From Fidelibacterota bacterium (GTDB taxonomy: Bacteria > Fidelibacterota > Fidelibacteria > Fidelibacterales > Fidelibacteraceae): a DNA stretch of 20,240 bases. Each line of letters opens with the position of its first letter. The stretch's first letter is position 1. The notes under the pieces were generated by a model that saw only the letters and a program-made list of their open reading frames with translations, was not told where the DNA came from and made no database searches. The stretch lies in the NCBI GenBank assembly GCA_029931905.1, contig JAOZRH010000001.1, positions 139,092 to 159,331 of the forward strand. Reading direction: 5' to 3'. Positions 6,929 to 14,588 of this stretch are shown piece by piece. The translations under genes and the position numbers were made by a program.

Positions 6929-8026
6929 ATGAAAGTAATAGATTTTATAAATAAAAATGGTGTACAGGCGTTAATTGATGATTTCCATATTAAAGTGCGG
7001 GATTATCCTGAAGATGGTATTATGGTCTTGAACTATGACATGATTGAATCTCCTAAATGGGAACCAATAACGCGTGAATGCCGTGCATTAATCCTTGAGA
7101 ATACAGCACCTTATAAAGTTGTTTCCCGGTCATTCTATAGGTTTTTTAATTATCTTGAATGTCCACGTACTGATGAAATGGACTTTGATAATGCAGTTGT
7201 GTGGGAAAAAATTGACGGTTCTATAATCAATGTATACTTCCATAATGGTGAATGGAAATGTTCAACACGATCAATGGCAAATGCTGAAGGTGAAACTGCG
7301 ACCGGTCATGTATACAGTGATATTGTAAATGGTGTATTAAATTTATCTACATTTGATTTATTTGATTTTGTAGCAAGAGATAAAACATTTGTGTTGGAAT
7401 TGGTATCACCTAAATCACGAGTAACAAAACCTTATCCAGTGGATGCAGTATATCTACTTGCTGTAATTGATAAGTATACTGGTGTGGAATTTGGATTGAA
7501 TGATCTTCGTATTGTAGCAGATACCCTTGGTATATTCCTACCAGAGTATGCAAAGTTGACATCATATAAAGATGTACAGAATCTAATTGATAAATGTGAA
7601 GCGATGGACGAGGGATTTGTTATAGCAAATTATGCAGATCTTGCAAAAGTCCACCGTATTAAAATGAAAAACCCTTCTCATGTTGCAATTGCCCATTTAC
7701 GTGATAACGGTGCCATATCACAGAAACGTGTATCATTATTGGTATGGGAAAATGATGAAGAAGAATACTTAAAATATTTTAAAGAAGATTTGCAATTTTT
7801 TCAGCCATATATTAATGCCAGAGAAAAAATGTGGAATGAACTGAATATATTACGTGATAAAACTGCACATATAAAAGATCAAAAAGAATTTGCCATGGAA
7901 GTAAAAGATTCATCTTTAAGTGGAATTATGTTTAGATTGCGAAAAGGTGAACCATTGGAAACTATAATCAAAAATATGTTTATTAGTACAAAATTATCAA
8001 TTATTAATAACTTTATTGATAATTAA
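6929..8026 (+). CDS. T4 RnlA-type RNA ligase 1
   Basis: This 365-residue protein uses ATP to join 5'-phosphate and 3'-OH RNA ends. The start is set by the strong AGGAGG at 6914-6919; an in-frame upstream ATG at 6884 lies inside the promoter. Motifs: RECRAL (49-54), motif I EKIDGS (93-98) with nucleophile Lys94 (T4 Rnl1 uses Lys99), FVLELVSP motif IIIa (154-161), motif IV DEGFVI (227-232), and motif V RIKMK (243-247). Length matches T4 Rnl1 (374). T4 Rnl1 restores tRNA cut by the host anticodon nuclease PrrC together with a polynucleotide kinase; no such kinase is in the window. Ends in TAA. Confidence 0.93.
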   Translation: MKVIDFINKNGVQALIDDFHIKVRDYPEDGIMVLNYDMIESPKWEPITRECRALILENTAPYKVVSRSFYRFFNYLECPRTDEMDFDNAVVWEKIDGSIINVYFHNGEWKCSTRSMANAEGETATGHVYSDIVNGVLNLSTFDLFDFVARDKTFVLELVSPKSRVTKPYPVDAVYLLAVIDKYTGVEFGLNDLRIVADTLGIFLPEYAKLTSYKDVQNLIDKCEAMDEGFVIANYADLAKVHRIKMKNPSHVAIAHLRDNGAISQKRVSLLVWENDEEEYLKYFKEDLQFFQPYINAREKMWNELNILRDKTAHIKDQKEFAMEVKDSSLSGIMFRLRKGEPLETIIKNMFISTKLSIINNFIDN

Positions 8027-8045
8027 GATTTATATTTACAAGGAT

Positions 8046-8054
8046 TGCTATAAT
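8046..8054 (+). promoter_or_regulatory. Extended -10 promoter candidate before the GC-rich element
   Basis: TGCTATAAT is a perfect extended -10, with no good -35 at the usual distance. It would start transcription near 8061, inside the GC-rich stretch 8053-8205. The same bases hold the start codon of the 50-codon ORF, so either reading alone, or both, may be true. Confidence 0.35.
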
Positions 8055-8205
8055 GGCAACCTTAGAGGGCGCAGAACGGAACATAACATACTCGTATGGA
8101 CGGTTTGAGTGCCAAGTTATGGGGTGGGTGTGGAGTCGCACAACCAAGTGGGGTTTGAGTAAGCACCATGGACAGAGAATCAGTCACCCCGTAACGACCT
8201 TTTAA
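8053..8205 (+). CDS. GC-rich 50-codon ORF, alternatively a structured noncoding RNA
   Basis: ATG at 8053 follows AAGGA (8040-8044) with eight-base spacing; the frame ends in TAA and encodes 50 residues rich in Trp, Arg and Gly (QVMGWVWSRTTKWGLSKHHG). Codons such as CGG, GGG, TGC and CGC, and a GC content well above the neighbours, set it apart. The same stretch can fold: CATAAC with GTTATG, ACTC with GAGT inside, GTG..CAC around 8130-8142, GGGGT with ACCCC, and a 9-base repeat GGTTTGAGT at 8102 and 8152. I cannot decide between peptide and RNA. No tRNA T-loop motif is present. No family recognised. Confidence 0.4.
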   Translation: MATLEGAERNITYSYGRFECQVMGWVWSRTTKWGLSKHHGQRISHPVTTF

Positions 8206-8239
8206 TAAATATTAAATAATTTTAAATTGGGAGCAGTAC

Positions 8240-8923
8240 ATGACAGATCGGATTGTAATACCAAATGATACATTCCTTACCAGAAATGCAAATCTACTTA
8301 TAATATTAAGTGGATTTCTTTTACTTTTGTTTATATTATTTCAAAGTATATATATAAAAAATCAAACAATTTATATAGCCGAAATGGATAAAGAATATGT
8401 ACAATTAAAAAGTGATTATGATGAATATATTCGTACTACAGATGCATCATTGGTGAATACCAACCACATTAGAGCACAAGCATTAAAAAATAGAAATGCT
8501 ATTGTATTAGATTGGTGTATGATGCAAGCGAAATCATTTATTCCAGAAAAAGAAATCAGGGAAATCATTGATATTGCATTCAAATACGATAGATGGAAAT
8601 TAATTCTAAGTATTATAACAATTGAAAGTCATTTTGATAGATATGCAAAGTCTGGAAAAGATGCTGGGGGTTTGATGCAGATCATGTTTAGTGTATGGGG
8701 TGAAGAATTAAACATTCAAAGTGAACGTGCACTATATGATCCAGAAGAAAATATTAAACATGGAAATGAAGTACTCGACAGATATCTTGTTGATACCACC
8801 ATATCAAATGCGCTATATAAGTATGTTGGTAAAGACAAAGGGCGTGAATATGAAAAGAAAGTGCTTGTAAAATACGCAGATCTAAGCATATTTTTAAGTG
8901 AAGGGTTAAAATCAAATGGATAA
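8240..8923 (+). CDS. Membrane-anchored lytic transglycosylase (SLT fold)
   Basis: This 227-residue protein starts after GGGAG (8229-8233). Residues 17-38 are one membrane helix, 45-90 look coiled, and about 100-205 form an SLT-type domain: catalytic Glu129 in IITIESHF (125-132), GGLMQI (143-148) matching the GLMQI signature, then LYDPEENIKHG (165-175) and ALYKYVGKDKG (191-201), the usual late SLT motifs. It would cleave the peptidoglycan MurNAc-GlcNAc bond from the periplasmic side. A single anchor without a large tail-protein context suggests a role in cell-wall opening, superinfection control or spanin-like lysis support rather than a virion tape measure. It ends in TAA, overlapping the next small frame. 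Confidence 0.88.
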   Translation: MTDRIVIPNDTFLTRNANLLIILSGFLLLLFILFQSIYIKNQTIYIAEMDKEYVQLKSDYDEYIRTTDASLVNTNHIRAQALKNRNAIVLDWCMMQAKSFIPEKEIREIIDIAFKYDRWKLILSIITIESHFDRYAKSGKDAGGLMQIMFSVWGEELNIQSERALYDPEENIKHGNEVLDRYLVDTTISNALYKYVGKDKGREYEKKVLVKYADLSIFLSEGLKSNG

Positions 8924-9005
8924 TGATAGAACAGATGCTGCTACCAAAGCAGTTGATATAGAAATTTATTAGAGTAGCATTCAACATATATTTACAAAAG
9001 GATAA
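8916..9005 (+). CDS. 29-codon mini-gene with in-frame TAG
   Basis: ATG at 8916 follows AAGGG (8901-8905) with ten-base spacing, overlaps the transglycosylase end, and reaches TAA at 9003-9005 if TAG at 8970-8972 is sense (codon 19). The peptide is acidic then polar (MDNDRTDAATKAVDIEIY before the TAG). Its last codons form the ribosome site (AAAGGAT) of the next gene, a usual phage arrangement. Function unknown. A second frame (ATG 8922 to TGA 9012) fits the same gap but its composition is less convincing. Confidence 0.4.
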
Positions 9006-9008
9006 ATT

Positions 9009-9623
9009 ATGAACGCAATTGAGTATTTAGAAGGTCTTAAGAAAAATGGACATGAGTGTATCGACATGAAACCAAGTGAGTTTTATAGTTCTAAAACTGG
9101 TAGAGTAGCCGATGCATGTGGAATTCCTGATCCAACTATTCCCAAAATATTTACTGTGTGGGAAGAAGAACTACCCATCTTCACATTAAATTTTGTACCA
9201 TTGATGGTGGAATTTCATGAAGATGAAGTTAGGAAACAGGTTCAACGTGAAGTTATGGTTGGTGAACGAATAATTGAACTCGATGACAAAGATTTACTAA
9301 CTGAAAAAGATTGGTATAATCACCAAATTGAATTGGTTAAGAATGATTTACTTGGAACAACCAGTTATCATTTAAGTACAATCTTTTGGACATCAACTGG
9401 CGAAAAAGCTGCGGTTTATAATCTTACATTTTTATATTCAAATGAAATGTTATCAATGGCATCGATTCACATTTCAACTGAATTAAATGGAAAGAAACGG
9501 TCCATTCCGATATATGAACCAATTGGTGATGATTTTATCAAAGATAACATCATAAGCGATGTAAATAAATTTAAACAATTGGTTATATCCGGCATAGAAA
9601 AGTATCTATACAGTTTTCATTAA
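9009..9623 (+). CDS. Unknown 204-residue soluble protein
   Basis: It starts after AAAGGA and ends in TAA. The sequence is mixed alpha/beta with no membrane helix, no Cys cluster and no motif I can name. Segments VWEEELPIFTLNF, HLSTIFWTSTGEKAAVYNLTFLY and SMASIHISTELNGKKRSIPIYE look like strands of one beta-sheet domain, and the N-terminus (MNAIEYLEGLKKNGHECIDM) is a helix. It lies between the transglycosylase and the membrane sensor cassette; a 68-base AT-rich gap with GAGGA separates it from the next gene. Confidence 0.8.
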   Translation: MNAIEYLEGLKKNGHECIDMKPSEFYSSKTGRVADACGIPDPTIPKIFTVWEEELPIFTLNFVPLMVEFHEDEVRKQVQREVMVGERIIELDDKDLLTEKDWYNHQIELVKNDLLGTTSYHLSTIFWTSTGEKAAVYNLTFLYSNEMLSMASIHISTELNGKKRSIPIYEPIGDDFIKDNIISDVNKFKQLVISGIEKYLYSFH

Positions 9624-9691
9624 CTGATAATTCCGTAGCATATATTTTCTAAATTAATTTGGTATGAAATATAAAATAATGAGGAATATAT

Positions 9692-10486
9692 ATGTTACGG
9701 AGACTGAAAATAAAATACATTTTACTACCATTACATTCTAAAATAAATATTATTGTGTTTTTTATGATTACACTTGGCGCGTTATTTTCAACTGGTGTTT
9801 AGTCAGTAATGTGTAATGAAATACAAAAAGTTAATTTTATCTTACATAGTAATAGTGCAAAAATTGGTGCCAATCTAATTAGTAACATTCTGGCTGCATT
9901 ATATGATAATATCCCCGATGATAAATATAAGAAGATACCAATTGACAAATTAAAATCACATTATTCTGATCCCACCAAACTAATTCCATTAGAATATTAT
10001 AATATTGTTCATCCAAAGTATGAGCTTAATTATATTACCAAGTCTTCATTTATTCATATGGCACAAGTTGTAGTAGATCAATTTTCTTACCCGGTTGATG
10101 GTTTTAGCTTAGTTATTATCATGGATAAAAATGGTTGGATACCAATTGCATCTTCTAAATATTCTCAAAAATTAAGTGGTAATATTGATGATGATACAAT
10201 GTGGTCCAGACAAAAAAGAATATATCAAAATGCAATGACAGTGTTTAATGCACAACCACCCAACACAAAGCTTGTTACGATGAAAAGTGAAGCAGGTGAA
10301 GACTTAGAATTATATTTTAGTAAAATAACTCACAAAGATGATATGTGGGGATATTTTATTATAGCTGCACCAACTGGACATTTAAAATCATATCAACGAC
10401 AAACATAGATGTATTTTATGTCTGCAATAATATTAATGGCGATTGTATCAGGTGCAATCACACAACGAGTTTTGGGTGTAAAATAA
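9692..10486 (+). CDS. Chemoreceptor-like sensor: TM, Cache-like domain, TM, with two in-frame TAG codons
   Basis: ATG 9692 follows GAGGA; the frame reads to TAA 10484-10486 (264 residues) if TAG at 9800-9802 (codon 37) and 10406-10408 (codon 239) are sense. Residues 17-35 are the first membrane helix, 38-235 an extracytoplasmic domain, 241-258 the second helix. The domain closely follows a region seen in proteobacterial methyl-accepting proteins: MDKNGWIPIASSKYSQKLSG matches the DRNGYxPxHNSKxSQxLTG pattern, then RQKRIYQNA (nRxKRIFxD) and DMWGYFIIAA (HWGxxRxGY). No HAMP or signalling domain follows; the protein ends after TM2. With TAG as stop, both helices would be cut off. It overlaps the next gene at taATG. 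Confidence 0.82.
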
Positions 10487-11073
10487 TGGGATTAGCAGAA
10501 ATTTTAACCATATTGGTGAACATTGCCATTTTCTTTAAGGAGTATCCACTTATCATAAGTGTTATACTGTTGTTCACATATATATCAAGGAATGTATGGA
10601 TATGTAAATTTGCAGATCTATTCAATATAAAATCAAAAAAACTAACTAAAAAGTTTGATCCTGATACATTGTATACAAAGCGACCCATTATTGAATTTAC
10701 TCCAATATGTTTTGTTCAAAATCAGGAGAATGTTGATATATTTGTGAAATCTATTCAAGACTTCATAGATTCAAAGATATTGGATCGTATACATTTAATT
10801 ACGTATAATTTTGAACCACTTACAAATGTGGATATATATTTTATCAGAGCAATTGAACAATTGGTTGATAATGCAATCTATGATAATAATGGTTTACTTG
10901 TATTATTCATTTTCCAACGTGGTATAGAAAAAGAAACATTAATTATGGAGATGCAAAATAATATTAAAGAAAAGATAGATGAAGCAATAAAACAAAAACG
11001 AATTCAAATTGATACAATACAAATTAAAATGGATGAACGACACCATTCACGCACGGGGAATTCACATGTATAA
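10486..11073 (+). CDS. Membrane protein with cytoplasmic domain, second gene of the sensor cassette
   Basis: The start ATG 10486 overlaps the previous TAA by one base, and the longer frame upstream is only an overlap shadow. The product has 195 residues. Residues 4-34 hold two hydrophobic stretches (AEILTILVNIAIFF and YPLIISVILLFTYI) forming a hairpin or one long anchor. Residues about 65-150 are an alpha/beta domain (DRIHLITYNFEPLTNVD, then a helix, then LLVLFIFQRG) that faintly recalls a STAS-type fold; I hold this loosely. The C-terminal third is a charged helix. One-base and 8-base overlaps with its neighbours mark translational coupling, so it probably works with the sensor and PAS proteins at the membrane. 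Confidence 0.75.
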   Translation: MGLAEILTILVNIAIFFKEYPLIISVILLFTYISRNVWICKFADLFNIKSKKLTKKFDPDTLYTKRPIIEFTPICFVQNQENVDIFVKSIQDFIDSKILDRIHLITYNFEPLTNVDIYFIRAIEQLVDNAIYDNNGLLVLFIFQRGIEKETLIMEMQNNIKEKIDEAIKQKRIQIDTIQIKMDERHHSRTGNSHV

Positions 11074-11779
11074 TATTTTTTTAATAATTTAGGGCGTAGT
11101 AACAGTAATGCTTTTTATTTTCATATTAATAGAGAAATGTAAAGCATATCAGTATAAGAAAACATTTGACAAATTTGAGCAAGAAATTGAGACACTTTCT
11201 CGACATCATTCTCTCAAAGATATATTTTCAAGTAATATAATTAGTATGGTTGATTCTAACAACCATTTAGCTATGTAGATCAAAGATGCAAATGATAAGT
11301 ATATCTTTGCTAACAAAACACTTAGAAAGTTGTTATTTAATAACATACCCCTTAATTGTATGGTAGGCAAAACTGATACTGAAATCAATAATAATGTAGT
11401 TATTATTGATGAAGAAATGTCCAATGTCATTCATGGATTAAAGCCGGAAGATTTGAAGGATATTGATATTTCATCAATGGTATTAGATATAACCAACATA
11501 TGTAATTTAACTGATATAATAACGAAATCATTTAGAATACCATGTAGGTTTTTTGAAATTGGTGATGACTTTGCATTAGATGTATATAAATGCCCAGTAT
11601 TTAATTCTGCTGGTGAAATAATTGCCACAACTGGTTCCCTTGTTGATATCACCGAAATTAAAACAAAGAAACTCATTGAAGTTGAAACATTGGTAGCAGT
11701 GGGTAAGGCATTTCCAATTGGTAAAACTAAAAACTTTTATTTATTACGGGACTGCTGTGATGTGTTTACATGTTTCTAA
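11066..11779 (+). CDS. Membrane-anchored PAS-domain protein with in-frame TAG codons
   Basis: ATG 11066 follows GGGGAA and overlaps the previous stop; the frame ends in TAA at 11777-11779 (237 residues) if TAG at 11090-11092 (codon 9) and 11276-11278 (codon 71) are sense. A start at ATG 11108 would avoid the first TAG, not the second. Residues 3-23 are one membrane helix, 27-60 a coiled linker, 66-170 a PAS domain: codon 71 lies just before IKDANDKYIFANKTLRKLL and MVGKTDTEI, the classic PAS start; AGEIIATTGSLVDITEIK is the PAS end. No kinase, cyclase or MA domain follows. The PAS domain would bind a ligand or cofactor, or pair with the two membrane genes upstream. Confidence 0.82.
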
Positions 11780-11819
11780 ATTAATTATATATAAAAAGAA
11801 TTTTATAGGTTAAAACAAA

Positions 11820-12272
11820 ATGAATTTACTTAAACTTGATGATATAAATGCAACGGGAGTCCCAGCGGGGGGTTATGAATTTTTTGATAAGCAAGCAGTC
11901 CAAATGTTTTTAGCATAGATTGCTTATGTGGAAGATATTAAAATGGTAACCATTGACTATACTGTAGGTGGAAATGTCATTACAATATCATTTACATTGC
12001 AGAAAGAAAGAGTAACAGACGTTAGATACACTATAACATTTGAAATTGATGATTCTAAATTAGCTGCATATGAAACACAATATAGTGTGATCCATGCATT
12101 TAAAATAAATGAAACAGAAGTCTCTTTAGAACGGCTATTAGGGAAACAATTTATTTCGATTACAGAAATATCTGATAGTATAGGAAATACTAAGAACATT
12201 GCTGATTATTCTGATTTTATTACACAAATAGTTGAACCAATGACTTTTAAATATGACACATTTGGTGTGTAA
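11820..12272 (+). CDS. Unknown 150-residue protein with in-frame TAG
   Basis: ATG 11820 follows AGG (11808-11810); the frame ends in TAA if TAG 11916-11918 (codon 33) is sense. A start at GTG 11928 would avoid it but has no ribosome site and would drop a good N-terminus (MNLLKLDDINATGVPAGGYE). The remainder is beta-rich (TIDYTVGGNVITISFTL, VRYTITFEIDDSKLAAY). It may be a distant relative of the next protein: both carry a strand pattern of VxxxxTFxID followed by LAAY or ALAYN. No membrane segment or catalytic motif. Function unknown; the strand-rich profile would suit a structural or inhibitor protein. Confidence 0.75.
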
Positions 12273-12295
12273 TGAAAAAAAGTTAAATTAATTAA

Positions 12296-12314
12296 ATAAA
12301 AACATATTACATGA
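12296..12314 (+). repeat. 19-base repeat shared with 14158-14176
   Basis: ATAAAAACATATTACATGA occurs here just upstream of the 12328 gene and again at 14158-14176 inside the 5' end of the 14124 gene. In one place it is leader DNA, in the other coding. It could be a shared control element or a relic of a duplicated gene start. Confidence 0.5.
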
Positions 12315-12327
12315 AAGGTATATTAAA

Positions 12328-12795
12328 ATGGTACAAAAACAAAACGCAATGATCACATTAAAAGAAATGGAATACTCAGTTGTATTTGACTCAATTCCCG
12401 AAAGAGAATATCGTAGCTTTTTTGCTAACATTTTCAAACACTGGCATTTCATTAAAGAATTTGTAGCTACTGGGGACACAACTTCAATTGAAGTAGAACT
12501 AACTTTGGATACAGATAATGTATATAAATTCACATTTAGTATTGATAATGCTGCTGCACTTGCATATAATGAGACTTTGAAATATAGAACCCCCGATGCT
12601 ATTAATGAACAGATTTATACATTTGAATTCTGTAAAGAACGTGGAATTCTTACACTCGACAAAATTGAATTTGATGATGTTGTTAATGGAGAAGCATATG
12701 AACTTATTATCTCTAATTGGGAAGAATTCGTTGCTATCCAAACTGGAAAAGTTTTCATTATGAACACTTTCCCATCTGTTAGTACTCAACTTTAA
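12328..12795 (+). CDS. Unknown 155-residue protein, possible paralogue of its upstream neighbour
   Basis: ATG 12328 follows AAAGG (12315-12319) and the gene ends in TAA. The segment IEVELTLDTDNVYKFTFSID followed by NAAALAYNET parallels the strand/turn pattern of the upstream protein. The N-terminus (MVQKQNAMITLKEMEYSVVF) and the FFANIFKHWHFIKEF helix are distinct. There is no membrane helix and no nucleotide-binding motif. The product is acidic overall. Likely the partner of the 11820 product. A strong hairpin region follows the stop. Confidence 0.75.
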   Translation: MVQKQNAMITLKEMEYSVVFDSIPEREYRSFFANIFKHWHFIKEFVATGDTTSIEVELTLDTDNVYKFTFSIDNAAALAYNETLKYRTPDAINEQIYTFEFCKERGILTLDKIEFDDVVNGEAYELIISNWEEFVAIQTGKVFIMNTFPSVSTQL

Positions 12796-12806
12796 TTCTG
12801 AAAAGA

Positions 12807-12871
12807 GTTAATAGTGAATAATAGAACTGTGGAGCAGCATTAATTCAAAATGCTGCCCCACTGATATTAAC
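12807..12871 (+). other. Strong two-part hairpin
   Basis: GTTAATA (12807-12813) pairs with TATTAAC (12865-12871). Inside, GTGGAGCAGCATT (12829-12841) pairs with AATGCTGCCCCAC (12849-12861) with one mismatch and a 7-base loop. It is GC-rich in an AT-rich setting and has no T-run, so it is not a standard terminator. It could block decay or frame the apparent frameshift in the surrounding remnant. Confidence 0.6.
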
Positions 12872-12995
12872 CACTTCTTTATCCTACCATCGGTTAGATA
12901 TCCTTAACCATACCAACCCCGAAACATATCCTAAAGTATTAGTTAAAATGGTTAAATCATTATTAGAAATTAATGAAAACACTTAGCAATACTGA
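12814..12995 (+). pseudogene. Frameshifted remnant of a small gene
   Basis: GTG 12814, behind AAAAGAG, opens a frame that stops at TAA after nine codons. The frame one base back is open from 12822 to TGA 12993-12995 with TAGs read as sense (12822-12824, 12984-12986). It gives about 57 protein-like residues, including LDILNHTNPETYPKVLVKMV and KSLLEINENT, but has no start codon. Joining the two needs a -1 shift near the hairpin at 12829-12861. This is either a decayed gene, programmed frameshifting, or a sequence error. No family recognised. Confidence 0.4.
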
Positions 12996-13044
12996 TGATA
13001 CATTTCTTTTCTGATATAAAAGCAACCAAAAATTAAAATATATA

Positions 13045-13073
13045 TTGACTTACACTATTTATCATGAGATAAC
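13045..13073 (+). promoter_or_regulatory. Putative promoter before the radical SAM gene
   Basis: TTGACT (13045-13050) is followed after 17 bases by GATAAC (13068-13073). The -10 is poor. It follows a gene-poor stretch and precedes the radical SAM gene. A short frame starting MSNDIIIV at ATG 13074 begins right after it and could be a leader peptide; its first 13 bases match the start of the 15458 gene. Confidence 0.35.
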
Positions 13074-13104
13074 ATGTCAAATGATATAATAATAGTGAGG
13101 AATG

Positions 13105-14046
13105 ATGGAAATTTATAGAACTGAAGATGGTAAAGTTACTAAGTATGTACATGATGATGGTTCAGAAACATCAATTAAACATGCAATTGCAGAAGATTGT
13201 GGTGGCAACTATGGTAAGGTAACTAATAAATTTAACGTATTCATTTCAAGTAGTGTTGGATGTCCAATTAAATGTAAATTTTGTTATTTAACAATGAAGA
13301 AATTCCCATTCCGTAATTTGGAAAGTGCTGAAATTGTTAGTAACGTAATTGATGCAATAGAAGATCAAGTTAAAGTATATCCTGAACTTAAAGAAAAATA
13401 TGTTAAACTTTCGTGGATGGGAATGGGTGATCCATGTATAAATTTTATGAAAACTATTGATTCAACAGATATGATAATCAGGTATATAATAAAACAAAAG
13501 TTATGTAAAGGAATCGATGGTATTGATATTGGAACAACAATGCCCTTAACCACTGATAAAGGTAGCATATTATATGGTTTGGAGTTATTTAATGTCTTTA
13601 TGCTCGACTTCCCAAGAAATCCCCTTAGAACGGCAATTTCGCCTTTTAGAATTTTTTATTCATTACATGGTACAACATCCATTAGAAAGGATTTGATTCC
13701 TAAATCTATGGACCTTGCTGATGCATGGATGGAGTTACATACTATACCACCAAATCAGGCTAAAGTTATAATTCATCATATGCTGTTAAATGGTATCAAT
13801 GATAGTGATCATGATATCAAAGATCTTCTTAAACTTATGAAACATTTGACATATAAGAATGATCATCAGTTGAGAATACTGCGATATAACTCATGTACCA
13901 ATTCACCATATGTAGAATCTACAAGATTCCATGAAATTATTAAACAAATTCATAACAATATACCAGATGTTAAAGTTCAGGCAAGCCCCGGCTCAGAAGT
14001 GAAAGCAAGTTGTGGTATGTTCTTATTAGGTGATAGTATAGGATAA
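13105..14046 (+). CDS. RlmN-like radical SAM protein
   Basis: 313 residues from ATG 13105; the adjacent ATG 13102 is almost touching GTGAGG. It ends in TAA. The [4Fe-4S]/SAM motif is CPIKCKFC, in the RlmN-like context SSSVGCPIKCKFCY followed by FRNLESAEI. Further matches are WMGMGDPCIN (RlmN GMGEP), YSLHGTT, RKDLIP, and C-terminal ASCGMF, matching the methyl-carrying Cys355 of RlmN. The second Cys that RlmN uses to release product (Cys118, two residues before the SSQVGC stretch) is Phe/Ile here, and the N-terminal RlmN domain is missing (RlmN about 384 residues). rRNA/tRNA adenosine C2 methylation is therefore uncertain; it may modify another substrate. Confidence 0.88.
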   Translation: MEIYRTEDGKVTKYVHDDGSETSIKHAIAEDCGGNYGKVTNKFNVFISSSVGCPIKCKFCYLTMKKFPFRNLESAEIVSNVIDAIEDQVKVYPELKEKYVKLSWMGMGDPCINFMKTIDSTDMIIRYIIKQKLCKGIDGIDIGTTMPLTTDKGSILYGLELFNVFMLDFPRNPLRTAISPFRIFYSLHGTTSIRKDLIPKSMDLADAWMELHTIPPNQAKVIIHHMLLNGINDSDHDIKDLLKLMKHLTYKNDHQLRILRYNSCTNSPYVESTRFHEIIKQIHNNIPDVKVQASPGSEVKASCGMFLLGDSIG

Positions 14047-14123
14047 AAAATATTAATATAACCACGAATATACTTAAGAAAGGAATTATACAAAAACATA
14101 GCATCAAATGTGAGATAAATGGT

Positions 14124-14588
14124 ATGAATCTAAATGATCTTGTATTAATTGAGAAAGATAAAAACATATTACATGAGGTAGACATGAATATAAAACAAAA
14201 AATTGAAAGTATCTTCCTAACACTTGAAGAAGAATTATTGGATGGTTTGAATACACCGATAAAGAAAAAGACAATGTATGTACATTCTAAATTGGATTTG
14301 GAAGGTAATACCGTAGTAAACTTCATTTATTTCCAACCAGTATCAGGTAAATATCACCTAATAGAATATAATATAGACTTTAACGTTGATGATTTTAATG
14401 ATTTTATCAAAACTAAAGTAGATTATACACGATGTATTGTGATGGAGATTGAATTGATCATACAGGAAATGGTTGAACGTCCATGCGAAACAACATGTGA
14501 CAAATGTAAATTAAAAGAGTGCTCCCGTGGAAACCTTATTGGTGACTATATGGATGTAAAAAAATGGATAGAGGAATTTAAAAAATGA
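14124..14588 (+). CDS. Unknown 154-residue protein with C-terminal Cys cluster
   Basis: ATG 14124 follows GAGATAAATGGT; it ends in TGA overlapping the next start (AAAATGATA). The first 115 residues are helical then beta-rich (KTMYVHSKLDLEGNTVVNF). The C-terminus has CETTCDKCKLKEC, four Cys in CX3CX2CX4C spacing that could bind zinc or an Fe-S cluster, then a short helix. Directly downstream of the radical SAM gene, so a link to it is possible. No family recognised. Confidence 0.72.
   Translation: MNLNDLVLIEKDKNILHEVDMNIKQKIESIFLTLEEELLDGLNTPIKKKTMYVHSKLDLEGNTVVNFIYFQPVSGKYHLIEYNIDFNVDDFNDFIKTKVDYTRCIVMEIELIIQEMVERPCETTCDKCKLKECSRGNLIGDYMDVKKWIEEFKK

Noticed and set aside
8053..8205. tRNA or tmRNA in the GC-rich island
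   Set aside because: No T-loop motif (GTTCGANNC) or seven-base acceptor stem could be found.
10345..10485. Longer version of the 10486 gene starting at 10345
   Set aside because: It would overlap the sensor gene by 142 bases; ATG 10486 sits in a clean taATG junction.
12499..12789. 96-codon minus-strand frame inside the 12328 gene
   Set aside because: Shadow of a better-supported plus-strand gene with ribosome site and coding composition.
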